Positions 16,743 to 25,126 of a stretch of 64,000 bases of DNA are shown in pieces. The notes below the pieces were generated by a model. The model was not told where the DNA came from and ran no database searches. It saw only the letters and a program-made list of their open reading frames with translations. Each line of letters starts with the position of its first letter. Positions within the stretch are counted from its first letter, which is position 1. The DNA lies in contig OZ241916.1 of assembly GCA_965203865.1 (NCBI GenBank), forward strand, positions 744,001 to 808,000. The letters run 5' to 3'. A program made the translations under genes and the position numbers. The DNA comes from G965200765 sp965203865 (lineage in GTDB: Bacteria; Pseudomonadota; Gammaproteobacteria; Arenicellales; JAJDZL01).

Positions 16743-17488
16743 CCTGCGCATTGGAAGCGAAAGCGCTGACAAAATCGTTTGGCGGCCTGCGAGCGATGAA
16801 CGAAGTGTCGCTTCATGTTGATGCTGGAGAATCGCTTGGAATTATCGGGCCGAACGGCGCTGGCAAAACCACATTGCTGAATTTGCTCACAAGCGAGATT
16901 GCGCCGGACTCGGGAAGCGTATTTCTGGATGGCAGATGCATTGATTCGCAAGCCATGCATTCGCGCGTCAAATCGGGATTGGCAAGAACTTATCAGGTGC
17001 CCCGTCCATTTGAAGGTTTGACGGTAAAGGAGCATATTCAAGTTGGAATGATGCCGGATCTGATATGGAAAATGCTGCGCAAAGGGACAGATAAAGAAAG
17101 GGAAGCGGAAATCGCTGATGACATAGGACTGGACGAAGTTCAGCAAAGCTTGTATCCATACGAACTCGCTATGGGAGACTTGCGCAGGCTTGAACTGGCG
17201 CGCACTCTTGCTACAGGACCGAAAGTTTTATTGCTGGACGAGGTGTTTGCAGGGCTGACTGTCGGGGAAATCGAACAGATTTCAAATCTGCTTGGACAGA
17301 GAAGAAAAACCCACAACATGACCTATATGATTGTCAGTCACGATCTGAAAGCATTGGAACCGCTGGTGGACAGGGTGGTTGTGATTCACTTCGGAGAAAT
17401 CCTTACCGAAGGAACATTTCAGGAAGTTGTGAGGGACAAGGATGTTCAGGAAGCTTATCTGGGAACCAGTTGGGAAGAGTCGGCGTAG
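16739..17488 (+). CDS. LivG-type ABC ATP-binding protein
   Basis: An ATPase subunit of 249 residues. Walker A is GPNGAGKTT (about 38-46), the Q-loop region is ARTYQVPRPFEGLTV, and Walker B is KVLLLDEVFAGL with switch His in IVSHDLKAL. The signature is ELAMGDLRRLELAR rather than LSGGQ. Subfamilies of LivG-like proteins with LPLGDLKR and DEVMAGL exist, so this is a variant rather than damage. The start ATG overlaps the LivM stop. An open frame reaches further upstream but would overlap LivM heavily. Confidence 0.9.
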   Translation: MTCALEAKALTKSFGGLRAMNEVSLHVDAGESLGIIGPNGAGKTTLLNLLTSEIAPDSGSVFLDGRCIDSQAMHSRVKSGLARTYQVPRPFEGLTVKEHIQVGMMPDLIWKMLRKGTDKEREAEIADDIGLDEVQQSLYPYELAMGDLRRLELARTLATGPKVLLLDEVFAGLTVGEIEQISNLLGQRRKTHNMTYMIVSHDLKALEPLVDRVVVIHFGEILTEGTFQEVVRDKDVQEAYLGTSWEESA

Positions 17489-17502
17489 GCGGAGGGCAAT
17501 TG

Positions 17503-18210
17503 ATGATGCTTCAAATTGAAAATCTGCATGTCTACTACGGAAAGGCTGAATCAATTCACGGTGTTTCACTGGATGTTGAGGCAGGGCGTATCATCGCAAT
17601 AATCGGCCCGGTCGGTGCCGGCAAATCGACTCTTTTTGACGCTGTCCTGGGATTGAACACATGGACTGGAAAAATTGTCTTCGAGGACACAGATCTGGGC
17701 CGGCACTCATCGCCCAAAATTGTAAAAATGGGAATCAGCTATGCGCCGGAACGCGGAAACTTGTTTCCGCAAATGAGCGTTCGGGACAATCTTCTTGTTG
17801 GTGCGTTTACATCAAGCAAGAGCATAGGAAAAAATCTCGAAATTGTTTACGACTTGTTTCCAATTCTGAAAGAGCGGGAGAAGCAGGAAGTGGGTACCCA
17901 AAGCGGCGGTGAACGTCAGATGGTTTCGCTGGGGCGCGCATTGATGACCAATCCGCGTCTGCTTCTTGTTGACGAGCCAACCATAGGACTGGCACCAAAG
18001 GTTTGCCTGGACATTGCCGCAGCATTGAATCGCTTGAATCAGGAATTCGGGCTCACAATCGTTATTGCGGAGCAGAACGCAAATTTCACTTTAAGCATGG
18101 CAGAGAAAATCATTCTGCTGGAAGCGGGCAGGGTCATTCGCCAAGGCACCAGGGAAGAATTGCAGGAAGAGCATGTTATCCGCGAATCCTATTTTGGCGG
18201 CCTGGGCTAG
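17503..18210 (+). CDS. LivF-type ABC ATP-binding protein
   Basis: The second ATPase of the importer, about 235 residues. Walker A is GPVGAGKST, the signature is QSGGERQMVSLGRAL, and Walker B is RLLLVDEPTIGLAP with ERGNLFPQMSVRDNL in the LivF-typical helical region. GGAGGG six bases upstream of ATG 17503 fixes the start; an in-frame upstream start within the previous gene has no such site. The complete SBP-permease-permease-ATPase-ATPase order is canonical. Confidence 0.9.
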   Translation: MMLQIENLHVYYGKAESIHGVSLDVEAGRIIAIIGPVGAGKSTLFDAVLGLNTWTGKIVFEDTDLGRHSSPKIVKMGISYAPERGNLFPQMSVRDNLLVGAFTSSKSIGKNLEIVYDLFPILKEREKQEVGTQSGGERQMVSLGRALMTNPRLLLVDEPTIGLAPKVCLDIAAALNRLNQEFGLTIVIAEQNANFTLSMAEKIILLEAGRVIRQGTREELQEEHVIRESYFGGLG

Positions 18211-18238
18211 TTGGTTCTTGGTAATTGGAAGATAATCG

Positions 18239-18928
18239 ATGCTGGAATTTAGCAAAATTGAACAGATTTCCTTGCTGTCGGATGAAGTCTACAGGCAGAT
18301 TCTGAAAGCGATCACTACGCGTGCAATTAACCCGCAGCAGCGAATTGTACAAAAAGATCTGGCGGACCAGATGGAAGTGAGCAGGACTCCGGTTCGTGAC
18401 GCGTTGCTTCGGCTTGAAACCGAAGGCGTGCTGGTTCGAGTAGGACGCAGCGGCTTCCGGATTCGCAAATTTTCCGACGAGGAAGTGGAGCATCTCTATC
18501 GTTCCCGGGAGGCGGTTGAAGGCTATGCAATAGAGTTGTTGACTCAGCAATGCAACGAATCAACGCTTCAACGGCTTGAAGCAATTGTCGCCGAAATGGA
18601 AACCGGGCCGAAGGACTCTGTAACCGAGTATTTCGAGGCGAACAGAGCAATTCACCGCGCATTTGTGAGCGAAACAAATAATTCATTCTTGCTTGAAATG
18701 TTCGACAGCATCTGGAACCGAAGCAGTTCATATATTTTGTTTTCAGAATTGAGTTCATCGAATTTAAACAAGTCGTTAACAGGTCATATCGAACTTTGCA
18801 ATGTACTAAGAGAAGGTAATGCACATATAGCCGTAAGCGCAATGCGAGAGCACATTCGAGAGGGTTTGCAGCTTCATCAGCGCGCACGCACTTACGGAGA
18901 TTCATTTATGAACGATTCAACTGGATAG
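18239..18928 (+). CDS. GntR-family transcriptional regulator, FCD (FadR) subfamily
   Basis: An N-terminal winged helix-turn-helix (about residues 15-75, with IVQKDLADQMEVSRTPVRDALLRL) is followed by an all-helical FCD ligand-binding domain with conserved His positions (HRAFV, HIELC, HIREGL) that usually bind a metal. Members typically sense acids or amino-acid-like ligands and repress catabolic operons. It lies 28 bases after the importer and 69 bases before the GlxB-like gene, in the same direction, so it probably regulates this locus. The nested GTATAC-containing palindrome at 6464-6521 is a reasonable target. The ligand is unknown. Confidence 0.9.
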   Translation: MLEFSKIEQISLLSDEVYRQILKAITTRAINPQQRIVQKDLADQMEVSRTPVRDALLRLETEGVLVRVGRSGFRIRKFSDEEVEHLYRSREAVEGYAIELLTQQCNESTLQRLEAIVAEMETGPKDSVTEYFEANRAIHRAFVSETNNSFLLEMFDSIWNRSSSYILFSELSSSNLNKSLTGHIELCNVLREGNAHIAVSAMREHIREGLQLHQRARTYGDSFMNDSTG

Positions 18929-18997
18929 CAGTTAGCAAATAACAGGAGGCGCAAAAGCAATGAATGCAACGGACAAAACCAGTACAGGAGTACGAAA

Positions 18998-19945
18998 ATG
19001 TGCGGTATAGCTAGCAGAATTCTGCGCGGGTATGGACCGGTTGGAAGAGATCTGGTGACACTTATGGAAGCGCAATCACACAGAGGTGCGGATTCTACAG
19101 GATTTGCCATTTACTCGAGACCGGTTGAAGAGGGCTTCAAAACTCGTCTCATGGGGTTTAACCGAAAAAATATGGATAATGACATGGACGATTTTCGGCA
19201 CGCTCTCCAAGCGCATGGATCAGATTTTCTTATGGAGCCAGAAATCGATGACTCGAAAGACAGGCATTATTCAGTTCGCTTGATGATTCAGGAGCCGGAC
19301 AGTATTGCTGAATGGATTCGGGAAGCTGACTTGCTTTCCGAGCGAATCACTGTCGAGTCATTGGGAAGGTCGCTGGAAATTATCAAGGATACAGGCGATG
19401 CAAGTGCAGTGGCCGACAAGCATGGTGTCGGGGAAATGAGCGGTACGCATGGACTGGGTCATGCGCGTCTTGCAACAGAATCTGTTGTGGTGCCGGATGC
19501 AAGTCACCCGTTTTGGGCGCGCCCCTTCCCCGATGTTGCCATTGTGCATAACGGGCAGATTACCAACTACTACACATGGAGGGATCGTCTTGAGAGAGAG
19601 GGATATCGCTTCATGACAGAAAACGATAGTGAATTGATTGCGGTCTGGATATCAGATCAAATTTCAAAGGGACTGTCTCCTCGAGATGCATTGGAGTTGT
19701 CAATAACAGAGATTGACGGTGTTTTTACCTACATGATCAGCGATGAAGAAGGCATTGGCTTTGCCAAGGACAGGTTTGCAATGAAGCCTTTGGTTACTGT
19801 GGAAGCAGAAGGCGAATTGACCGCCGCAACTGAGGAGCAGGCGGTACGCCGCGTGTTGCCCGATGCCTTGAATGTGATGAACTACGATGGTCCTTCTCTT
19901 TCCGGTATTTGGACTGTTGAATCAAGGTATGGAGTAGCGGCATGA
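18998..19945 (+). CDS. class II glutamine amidotransferase, GlxB/MgsA-like
   Basis: The N-terminal nucleophile Cys is residue 2 (MCGIASRI), exposed after Met removal, as in GltB, PurF and GlmS. Further glutaminase motifs are SHRGADSTGF, GHARLATES and VHNGQITNY. The 315-residue protein corresponds to the amidotransferase domain of the glutamate synthase large subunit as a separate polypeptide. In rhizobial GlxBCD and in N-methylglutamate synthase MgsABC the same domain split is used. It overlaps the next gene by four bases. It should hydrolyse glutamine or a gamma-glutamylamide and pass the amine or ammonia to the FMN subunit. The alkylamide version is inference from the nearby glutamate-ligase gene. 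Confidence 0.87.
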   Translation: MCGIASRILRGYGPVGRDLVTLMEAQSHRGADSTGFAIYSRPVEEGFKTRLMGFNRKNMDNDMDDFRHALQAHGSDFLMEPEIDDSKDRHYSVRLMIQEPDSIAEWIREADLLSERITVESLGRSLEIIKDTGDASAVADKHGVGEMSGTHGLGHARLATESVVVPDASHPFWARPFPDVAIVHNGQITNYYTWRDRLEREGYRFMTENDSELIAVWISDQISKGLSPRDALELSITEIDGVFTYMISDEEGIGFAKDRFAMKPLVTVEAEGELTAATEEQAVRRVLPDALNVMNYDGPSLSGIWTVESRYGVAA

Positions 19946-20637
19946 AGGAAGAGATGGTCATAGTTGCCGGCGACCGGAATATACGTGCTATCAATGAAGA
20001 TATCCTGTCCGCGGTAGGTGAAGGTCATCCGGTATATGTGAAAGAAACCCTGTCCCGGCACAATTTGGGAATTGGACTGCCCAAAGGAGCCAGTGTTCGC
20101 TTCGAGGGAAGTGTTGGCTACTACTGCGGGGGGCTCAACACCGGTGCAACCATTGAAATTGAACGCAACTCCGGTTGGGGTACCGGTGAAGCAATGACAG
20201 GCGGGGTTGTTACTGTGAACGGCTATGCGGGAATGTCGCTTGGCGCCTCCATGCTGGGAGGTGTAATTCATGTGAAAGGGGATTGCGGCCCCCGTTGCGG
20301 TGTGGCAAAAAAAGGCGGCGACATAATTATTGAAGGCAAAATGGGGTTTCAGGCCGGCTTCATGGCGCATGCTGGACGTATCATTGCTCTGGGTGGAGCA
20401 GAAGAATCATGCGCCGATGCTTTGTGGGAAGGCGAAGTGTGGGTGGCCGGGCCCGTCAAGTCGTTCGGCGTTGATGCAAAAGTTGTTGAGCCAGACGCTG
20501 AAGAAGTTGCTTCTGTGGAATCATTGCTGAACGAATTTGGACTGGATGATAATTCTCGAGAATGGCGAAAGATTGTCGCTGGCGAGTCTTTATGGTATTT
20601 CGAAAGCAGGGATGCAAATGCATGGTTAATGATATGA
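19942..20637 (+). CDS. glutamate synthase C-terminal (GXGXG) domain protein, GlxC/MgsB-like
   Basis: A right-handed beta-helix protein of 231 residues with repeated glycine-rich turns (GSVGYYCGGL, GWGTGEAMTGG, YAGMSLGASMLGG). It corresponds to the structural C-terminal domain of GltB. In MgsABC the homologous subunit is required for assembly and has no catalytic residues of its own. ATGA overlaps on both sides (with the GlxB-like and GlxD-like genes) imply equimolar expression. The start is fixed by the upstream overlap. Confidence 0.87.
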   Translation: MKEEMVIVAGDRNIRAINEDILSAVGEGHPVYVKETLSRHNLGIGLPKGASVRFEGSVGYYCGGLNTGATIEIERNSGWGTGEAMTGGVVTVNGYAGMSLGASMLGGVIHVKGDCGPRCGVAKKGGDIIIEGKMGFQAGFMAHAGRIIALGGAEESCADALWEGEVWVAGPVKSFGVDAKVVEPDAEEVASVESLLNEFGLDDNSREWRKIVAGESLWYFESRDANAWLMI

Positions 20638-22043
20638 ACGATACTTACGAATATCCTTTTGAGTTTCCTTCTGAGGATGAAATCGCATTTGGAGACAATG
20701 CAATTGAGGGAAGGCCGCCGGGTTTGCCGTCTTCCTATGATGAAGGGGGTTCAACTCGCTGGACCCCTGATGCGATCGCCGAAGTTCAGGCGTTGGCGCA
20801 ACTGGGACGCTATCAAGTTCGAGGATACAATACCTTCAACAAGAGATTGCCCAGTTTTGATGATCTCGCATTCGTACCCGCTACAATGACCCGATTGCCG
20901 CTAGAGGGCTATCGGGAAAGTTGCGATACAACAACAATTCTGGGAGGTGGTACCGGAAAAGTTGAACGACCGATTGAATTGAAAATTCCGGTTTATGTCG
21001 CATCCATGTCGTTTGGGGCTTTGTCAGCGAGTGCCAAGATGGCGCTGGGGTACGGTGCGTCGAGAGTTGGAACGATGACCTGTACTGGCGAAGGCGGAAT
21101 GCTTGAAGAGGAAAGAGAAGCAAGTACGAGGCTGGTTTATCAAATGTCACCATCTCGTTATGGTTTGGATCTTGACCATCTGAGAAGAGCGGACGGGCTG
21201 GAATTGGCAATGGGGCAGGGAGCAAAACCGGGTACTGGCGGATTGCTTTTGGGGATGAAGATATCAGAGCGTGTCTCTAAAATGCGAAGCTTGCCTGTAG
21301 GGGTGGACCAGCGTTCTACTGTGCGGCATCCCGATTTTCTCGGTGCGGACGATTTGGCGGTGAAAATTGAAGAGTTGCGAATCGCGACCAATTTTCAAGT
21401 TCCGATATTTGTCAAAATCGGTGCAACTCGTCCCCGATTTGATGTGGCGATTGCAGCAAAGGCAGGTGCGGATGTTGTGGTTGTCGACGGTGCAGAAGGC
21501 GGCACTGGCGCCTCGCCGGAACTGTTGCTGAATCATACAGGCATCCCCACGCTTACAGCGATTCGTCCAGCGCGAGAGGCATTGGACGAGTGTGGAATGA
21601 CCGGAAAGGTGTCACTTGTAGTGTCAGGGGGCATCCGTACGGGAGTGGATGCAGCCAAGTGCCTTGCACTTGGTGCAGATGCGGTGATGGTTGGAACCGC
21701 TGCCATGATTGCACTTGGATGCAATTCTCCGCGCTATGAAAAAGATTACGCTACTTTGGGAACATCGCCGGGTGCATGTCACCACTGCCACACTGGTCTG
21801 TGTCCGGTAGGAATAGCAACCCAGGATGCGGAACTTGAAAAGAGGGTGAATGTACCGGCAAGTTCTGAGCGGATTGCCCGATTCCTTACAGCAATTACCA
21901 TGGAGATCACCATGCTGGCAAAATCTTGCGGCAAGTCATCGGTACATAATCTGGAAACAGAGGATTTGCGGGCAACAACCCTTGAGGCTTCGGCATTTAC
22001 CGGGGTGAAATTGGCGGGGCTGGATCGGCCATTTACATGGTAG
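20634..22043 (+). CDS. FMN/Fe-S glutamate synthase-domain protein, GlxD/MgsC-like
   Basis: A 469-residue protein equivalent to the FMN-binding domain of glutamate synthase. It carries VYVASMSFGALSASAK, the substrate/FMN block GADVVVVDGAEGGTGASP, VSGGIRTGVDAAKCLALGAD, and the iron-sulfur motif CHHCHTGLCPVGIATQ. In glutamate synthase or N-methylglutamate synthase this subunit adds ammonia or methylamine to 2-oxoglutarate and reduces the imine. ATG 20634 overlaps the stop of the GlxC-like gene by three bases. It is the last gene of the 17-gene unidirectional run. No GltD-like NADPH subunit is present, so the electron donor is unclear, as for MgsABC. Confidence 0.88.
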   Translation: MNDTYEYPFEFPSEDEIAFGDNAIEGRPPGLPSSYDEGGSTRWTPDAIAEVQALAQLGRYQVRGYNTFNKRLPSFDDLAFVPATMTRLPLEGYRESCDTTTILGGGTGKVERPIELKIPVYVASMSFGALSASAKMALGYGASRVGTMTCTGEGGMLEEEREASTRLVYQMSPSRYGLDLDHLRRADGLELAMGQGAKPGTGGLLLGMKISERVSKMRSLPVGVDQRSTVRHPDFLGADDLAVKIEELRIATNFQVPIFVKIGATRPRFDVAIAAKAGADVVVVDGAEGGTGASPELLLNHTGIPTLTAIRPAREALDECGMTGKVSLVVSGGIRTGVDAAKCLALGADAVMVGTAAMIALGCNSPRYEKDYATLGTSPGACHHCHTGLCPVGIATQDAELEKRVNVPASSERIARFLTAITMEITMLAKSCGKSSVHNLETEDLRATTLEASAFTGVKLAGLDRPFTW

Positions 22044-22671
22044 ATATGTAGAAACGCAATCAGTGAAAATGAGCTTGTCATGTGTTCAGGACAAGGCATT
22101 TGTTTATACGCCAGGCAGAAACAATAAGCATATTGTTAACGAAAATGGCCAAACCGTGTTGTTGTAAGACTTGATACTACAAACAACAAGATTACTTGAA
22201 TTTTGCCAGACGGGAAAATTGAGTATATAAGAAAGGATGTCCAGAATATTTCGAGGTTGCTTTGTACTTTACCAACCGGTAGTTGAGCTTGCATATGCCT
22301 TTGCTTGCAATAGTTATCGGTGCGAACCAGGCCGGTAAGAGCACATGGTGTGGAGCGAATCATTGAACGAATAATGTATCGATTTCAGTAATAGACCGTC
22401 CATTTCCTTGAAGAAATTCACATATTCGAAAATTCGGAATGTGGAGTTTCAGTTCAACAAATCGAACAAGAAATTAATTCTTAAAGAAGTGTCCATTTAC
22501 GTAAAATATGTAAAGGACAATAAAACATTGTTTCTATATCTTGCCTGTTGTACAGGTTTTATGTGATTAAATTATATACCTGCACCGCAAGATTTATAAT
22601 TCACTCCGATTAAACTACTGAAAATTATTGTAATGAAAAATAGAGAAGTGGCATGATGCAGTTGAATTGGC
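22044..22671 (+). other. 628-base AT-rich gap after the microcompartment locus
   Basis: I see no convincing gene on either strand. The composition becomes clearly AT-richer than the preceding locus. It contains an imperfect inverted repeat at 22490-22519 (TGTCCATTTAC / TGTAAAGGACA, one bulged base) and a small CCTGT-TGT-ACAGG dyad at 22544-22556. These may be regulatory or remnants of an insertion. The change in composition marks the boundary between the catabolic locus and the next accessory genes. Confidence 0.4.
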
Positions 22672-22896
22672 ATGAATACCGCTACTTTCCCTACGAAAGA
22701 GATTATTGCGCTTTTCGAAAACCCTGAAATACGTAAAACTCGGGGTGGGATTGAATTGAAAGGAGAGAAAAACAGCGAACTTGCTGAACGGTTAACCTAT
22801 TTTTCCAGATATACGAATGGCAATGGGATAGCTGATACAGTGCAACACTGCCTCGAGAATACGGCTCGCCTAGGCATTGCTCGCCAGGCCACTTGA
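22672..22896 (+). CDS. small hypothetical protein
   Basis: A 74-residue charged protein (Lys/Glu-rich middle, with GGIELKGEKNSELAERL) without signal peptide, membrane segment or recognised motif. It ends IARQAT. There is no strong ribosome-binding site before the ATG. It sits alone between the microcompartment locus and the patatin gene in AT-rich DNA, so it may be a remnant. I do not recognise a family. Confidence 0.35.
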   Translation: MNTATFPTKEIIALFENPEIRKTRGGIELKGEKNSELAERLTYFSRYTNGNGIADTVQHCLENTARLGIARQAT

Positions 22897-23027
22897 TATT
22901 CTGTTCATGGTCTCCACGAGTACAAGGGGAAATTTAGGGAGCTAAAGACAATATAAATTCATGAAAGAGCCATAGTACTATTATCTAAAATTCACCGGAG
23001 ATGAAACTAAACTGATGTGTATTGATT

Positions 23028-24197
23028 ATGAACGAACAAGAAATCATATCAAAACATAGTGAACCCAATAACAAGATTGACAATTTGGGGTTGGCACTTT
23101 CTGGAGGTGGTGTACGCGCAACAGTATTTCACTTAGGAGTGTTAGCTCGTCTCGCCACTAACGACTTGTTAGAAAATATCAATTGTCTCTCAAGTGTTTC
23201 TGGTGGGAGTTTGGGCGTTGGCCTGATATTCGCCCAAAATAACAACAATTGGCCAAACAGTAAAGAGTACTTAGAGGCTATTGTTCCGAAAATTCGACTA
23301 ATATTAACTTCAGTGGATACTGAGTGTTGGTTTGTATTTTGGTCGTTACTACCACCTTGGCGAATTTTTCGACGGCGCGCTCACGTTTTGGCAAAGATTA
23401 TTGAAAAGCATTGGAACGTAAGTGGTAGCCTGCAGGATTTACCTGATACTCCAAAATGGCTCATCAACGCTACTTGCTATGAAACTGGCAAGAACTGGCG
23501 ATTTAGTAAAACTAAGATGGGAGATTACATCGTAAATTATGTAAGTGCCCCTGAGTTTCCAATTTCTAAAGCTATTTCTGCGTCTGCAGCAGTTCCAGCA
23601 CTCATAGGTCCGCTTGTTTTGAATACGAGAAATTATAATTGGGTTCGAGCTAATGGCAGTAATATTATGCCTGACAAGCTTAAATTCAAGCGAGTTGAAC
23701 TCTGGGATGGAGGAGTATACGACAACTTGGGGGTTGAAGCATTATGGAAGCCCGATGGTGGACTAAAGAAAAAGATAAATTTCTTGATAGTAAGTGATGC
23801 TTCTGCTCCTTTAGCAATAAAACATCAAGATATTGTCCACAGGTTTCGACCGATTACTCGAGCAAGACGACTAATTGACATTTCGAATGACCAAGGTCGT
23901 TCAATGCGTTCTCGTAGTCTGATATGGTCAATGAAAAAGTGCGAAAGTAGAGGTGTAATTGTTCGACTTGGAAAAACCACCAAGAAAATTTATGGTGAAA
24001 AAATGCCTGTCTTAAATTTTGAAACACTTGATAAAACAAGAGTTAAAGAAGCTAAATTAATGGAAACAACATTGCGCCGTCTGAGTATAGAAGAGTTTAA
24101 TCGTTTATATCGACATGGGTTTGAAGTGGCGGATGCCACCTTGTGTAGACACCATCCCAAAATATTTACTCCTACTCCCGCTACTTCTATACCGTAG
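23028..24197 (+). CDS. patatin-like phospholipase
   Basis: A 389-residue protein with the patatin/cPLA2 serine-aspartate dyad. The oxyanion-hole motif is SGGGVRA (about residues 24-30), the nucleophile elbow is SVSGGS, and the catalytic Asp is in WDGGVYDN. The elbow has Ser in place of the first Gly of G-x-S-x-G, a variant known in some patatin subgroups. It should hydrolyse acyl esters of lipids. The ATG at 23028 is preferred to the TTG six bases earlier. The gene stands alone in AT-rich DNA with different composition from the flanking loci, suggesting acquisition. Patatins serve as CBASS effectors, but no cyclase or other defence gene is nearby. Confidence 0.82.
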   Translation: MNEQEIISKHSEPNNKIDNLGLALSGGGVRATVFHLGVLARLATNDLLENINCLSSVSGGSLGVGLIFAQNNNNWPNSKEYLEAIVPKIRLILTSVDTECWFVFWSLLPPWRIFRRRAHVLAKIIEKHWNVSGSLQDLPDTPKWLINATCYETGKNWRFSKTKMGDYIVNYVSAPEFPISKAISASAAVPALIGPLVLNTRNYNWVRANGSNIMPDKLKFKRVELWDGGVYDNLGVEALWKPDGGLKKKINFLIVSDASAPLAIKHQDIVHRFRPITRARRLIDISNDQGRSMRSRSLIWSMKKCESRGVIVRLGKTTKKIYGEKMPVLNFETLDKTRVKEAKLMETTLRRLSIEEFNRLYRHGFEVADATLCRHHPKIFTPTPATSIP

Positions 24198-24643
24198 TTA
24201 TTAAAGTGCCTGCCTGTTCTTTCAGCGAGTCAGCACCCAATACGAAAAGTTGTCATGTTAGCTATTTCCAACCGTAGCTTCGCCGAATCGGATGAGTTGT
24301 TCGTTGACTAAGTAGCGGCTACCGCATTGCTTGACTTTCATGTGAGGAATTCCTGCAGTGTTTAGCTTTTAATTAACCTGCGAAATTGGCAATATTTCCT
24401 GAATTTACCGCATGTTGCATAAATTTCGAGCAAGTCAGCTAATAGGAAGGTAGCCCGAAATTCAGTTGTCAAGTACTACTTGACAACTGGCACTGGAAAA
24501 TTTTGCATGACTAGTTTATACAATCTTGATATGCCGAATTATTAGTCCCACCCGTCTGGGGTAGAGTAAAATACTATTTCAAAGATAACAGAATTCAGGT
24601 GCGTTTGTATTGCACACACTATAAATAGCTTTTGGAGAGTTCA
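24198..24643 (+). other. intergenic region upstream of bacterioferritin
   Basis: About 440 bases without a gene. The only strong structure is the long palindrome at 24463-24489, listed separately. The 3' part, close to the bacterioferritin start, is AT-rich and presumably holds its promoter. GGAGAG lies just before the ATG. Confidence 0.4.
24463..24489. promoter_or_regulatory. 27-base palindrome with 13-base perfect arms
   Basis: CAGTTGTCAAGTA (24463-24475) and TACTTGACAACTG (24477-24489) are perfect inverted arms around a single C. It lies about 155 bases before the bacterioferritin gene and 265 after the patatin gene. With no T-tract it is more like an operator or a cruciform-forming repeat than a terminator. 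The bound factor is unknown. Confidence 0.5.
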
Positions 24644-25126
24644 ATGAAAGGAGATGTCAAAGTAATTGAAATACTTAACGAAGTACTGAAGAACGAGCTT
24701 ACGGCGATCAATCAATACTTCCTGCATTCAAAGATGCTGGAAAACTGGGGGGTCGCAAAACTTGCGAAGTTCGAGTTCAATGAGTCGGTGGACGAGATGA
24801 AGCACGCGGACCAATTGATGAATCGTATCTTGTTTTTGGAAGGGCTGCCGAATGTACAGGATATTGGCAAAGTAATGATTGGAGAAAATGTGAAGGAAAT
24901 GCTTTCATGCGACCTTCAGTTGGAGTATATGGCACTGGAAACGCTGAAACCGGGAATTGCCTATTGCGAAAGCATATCCGACTTTGTTTCGCGTGACCTG
25001 CTGAGCGAAATTCTAAGAAGCGAAGAAGATCATATAGATACCCTGGAGGAGCAGTTTGATCTAATTGAAAGAATGGGAATTGAAAATTACATTCAACTTC
25101 AAAGCGAACCTGAAGCAGGTGCGTAG
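24644..25126 (+). CDS. bfr: bacterioferritin
   Basis: A 24-subunit iron-storage protein monomer of 160 residues, the usual size. The diiron-centre ligands are visible in ELTAINQYFLHSKMLENWG, FNESVDEMKHADQLM (E and H ligands, plus the Met that holds inter-subunit haem) and the later SEEDHIDTLE. The ATG is preceded by GGAGAG, so the upstream TTG is not used. The gene is tail-to-tail with the bacterioferritin-associated ferredoxin gene, overlapping it by 28 bases, which pairs iron storage with iron release. Confidence 0.95.
   Translation: MKGDVKVIEILNEVLKNELTAINQYFLHSKMLENWGVAKLAKFEFNESVDEMKHADQLMNRILFLEGLPNVQDIGKVMIGENVKEMLSCDLQLEYMALETLKPGIAYCESISDFVSRDLLSEILRSEEDHIDTLEEQFDLIERMGIENYIQLQSEPEAGA

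Noticed and set aside
16739..17488. LivG signature ELAMGDLRR and DEVFAGL as a sign of inactivation
   Set aside because: Closely similar variants (LPLGDLKR, DEVMAGL) occur in functional relatives; Walker A, Walker B and switch His are intact.
23028..24197. Patatin as effector of a CBASS-type anti-phage system
   Set aside because: No nucleotidyltransferase cyclase, HORMA or ubiquitin-like gene within reach.
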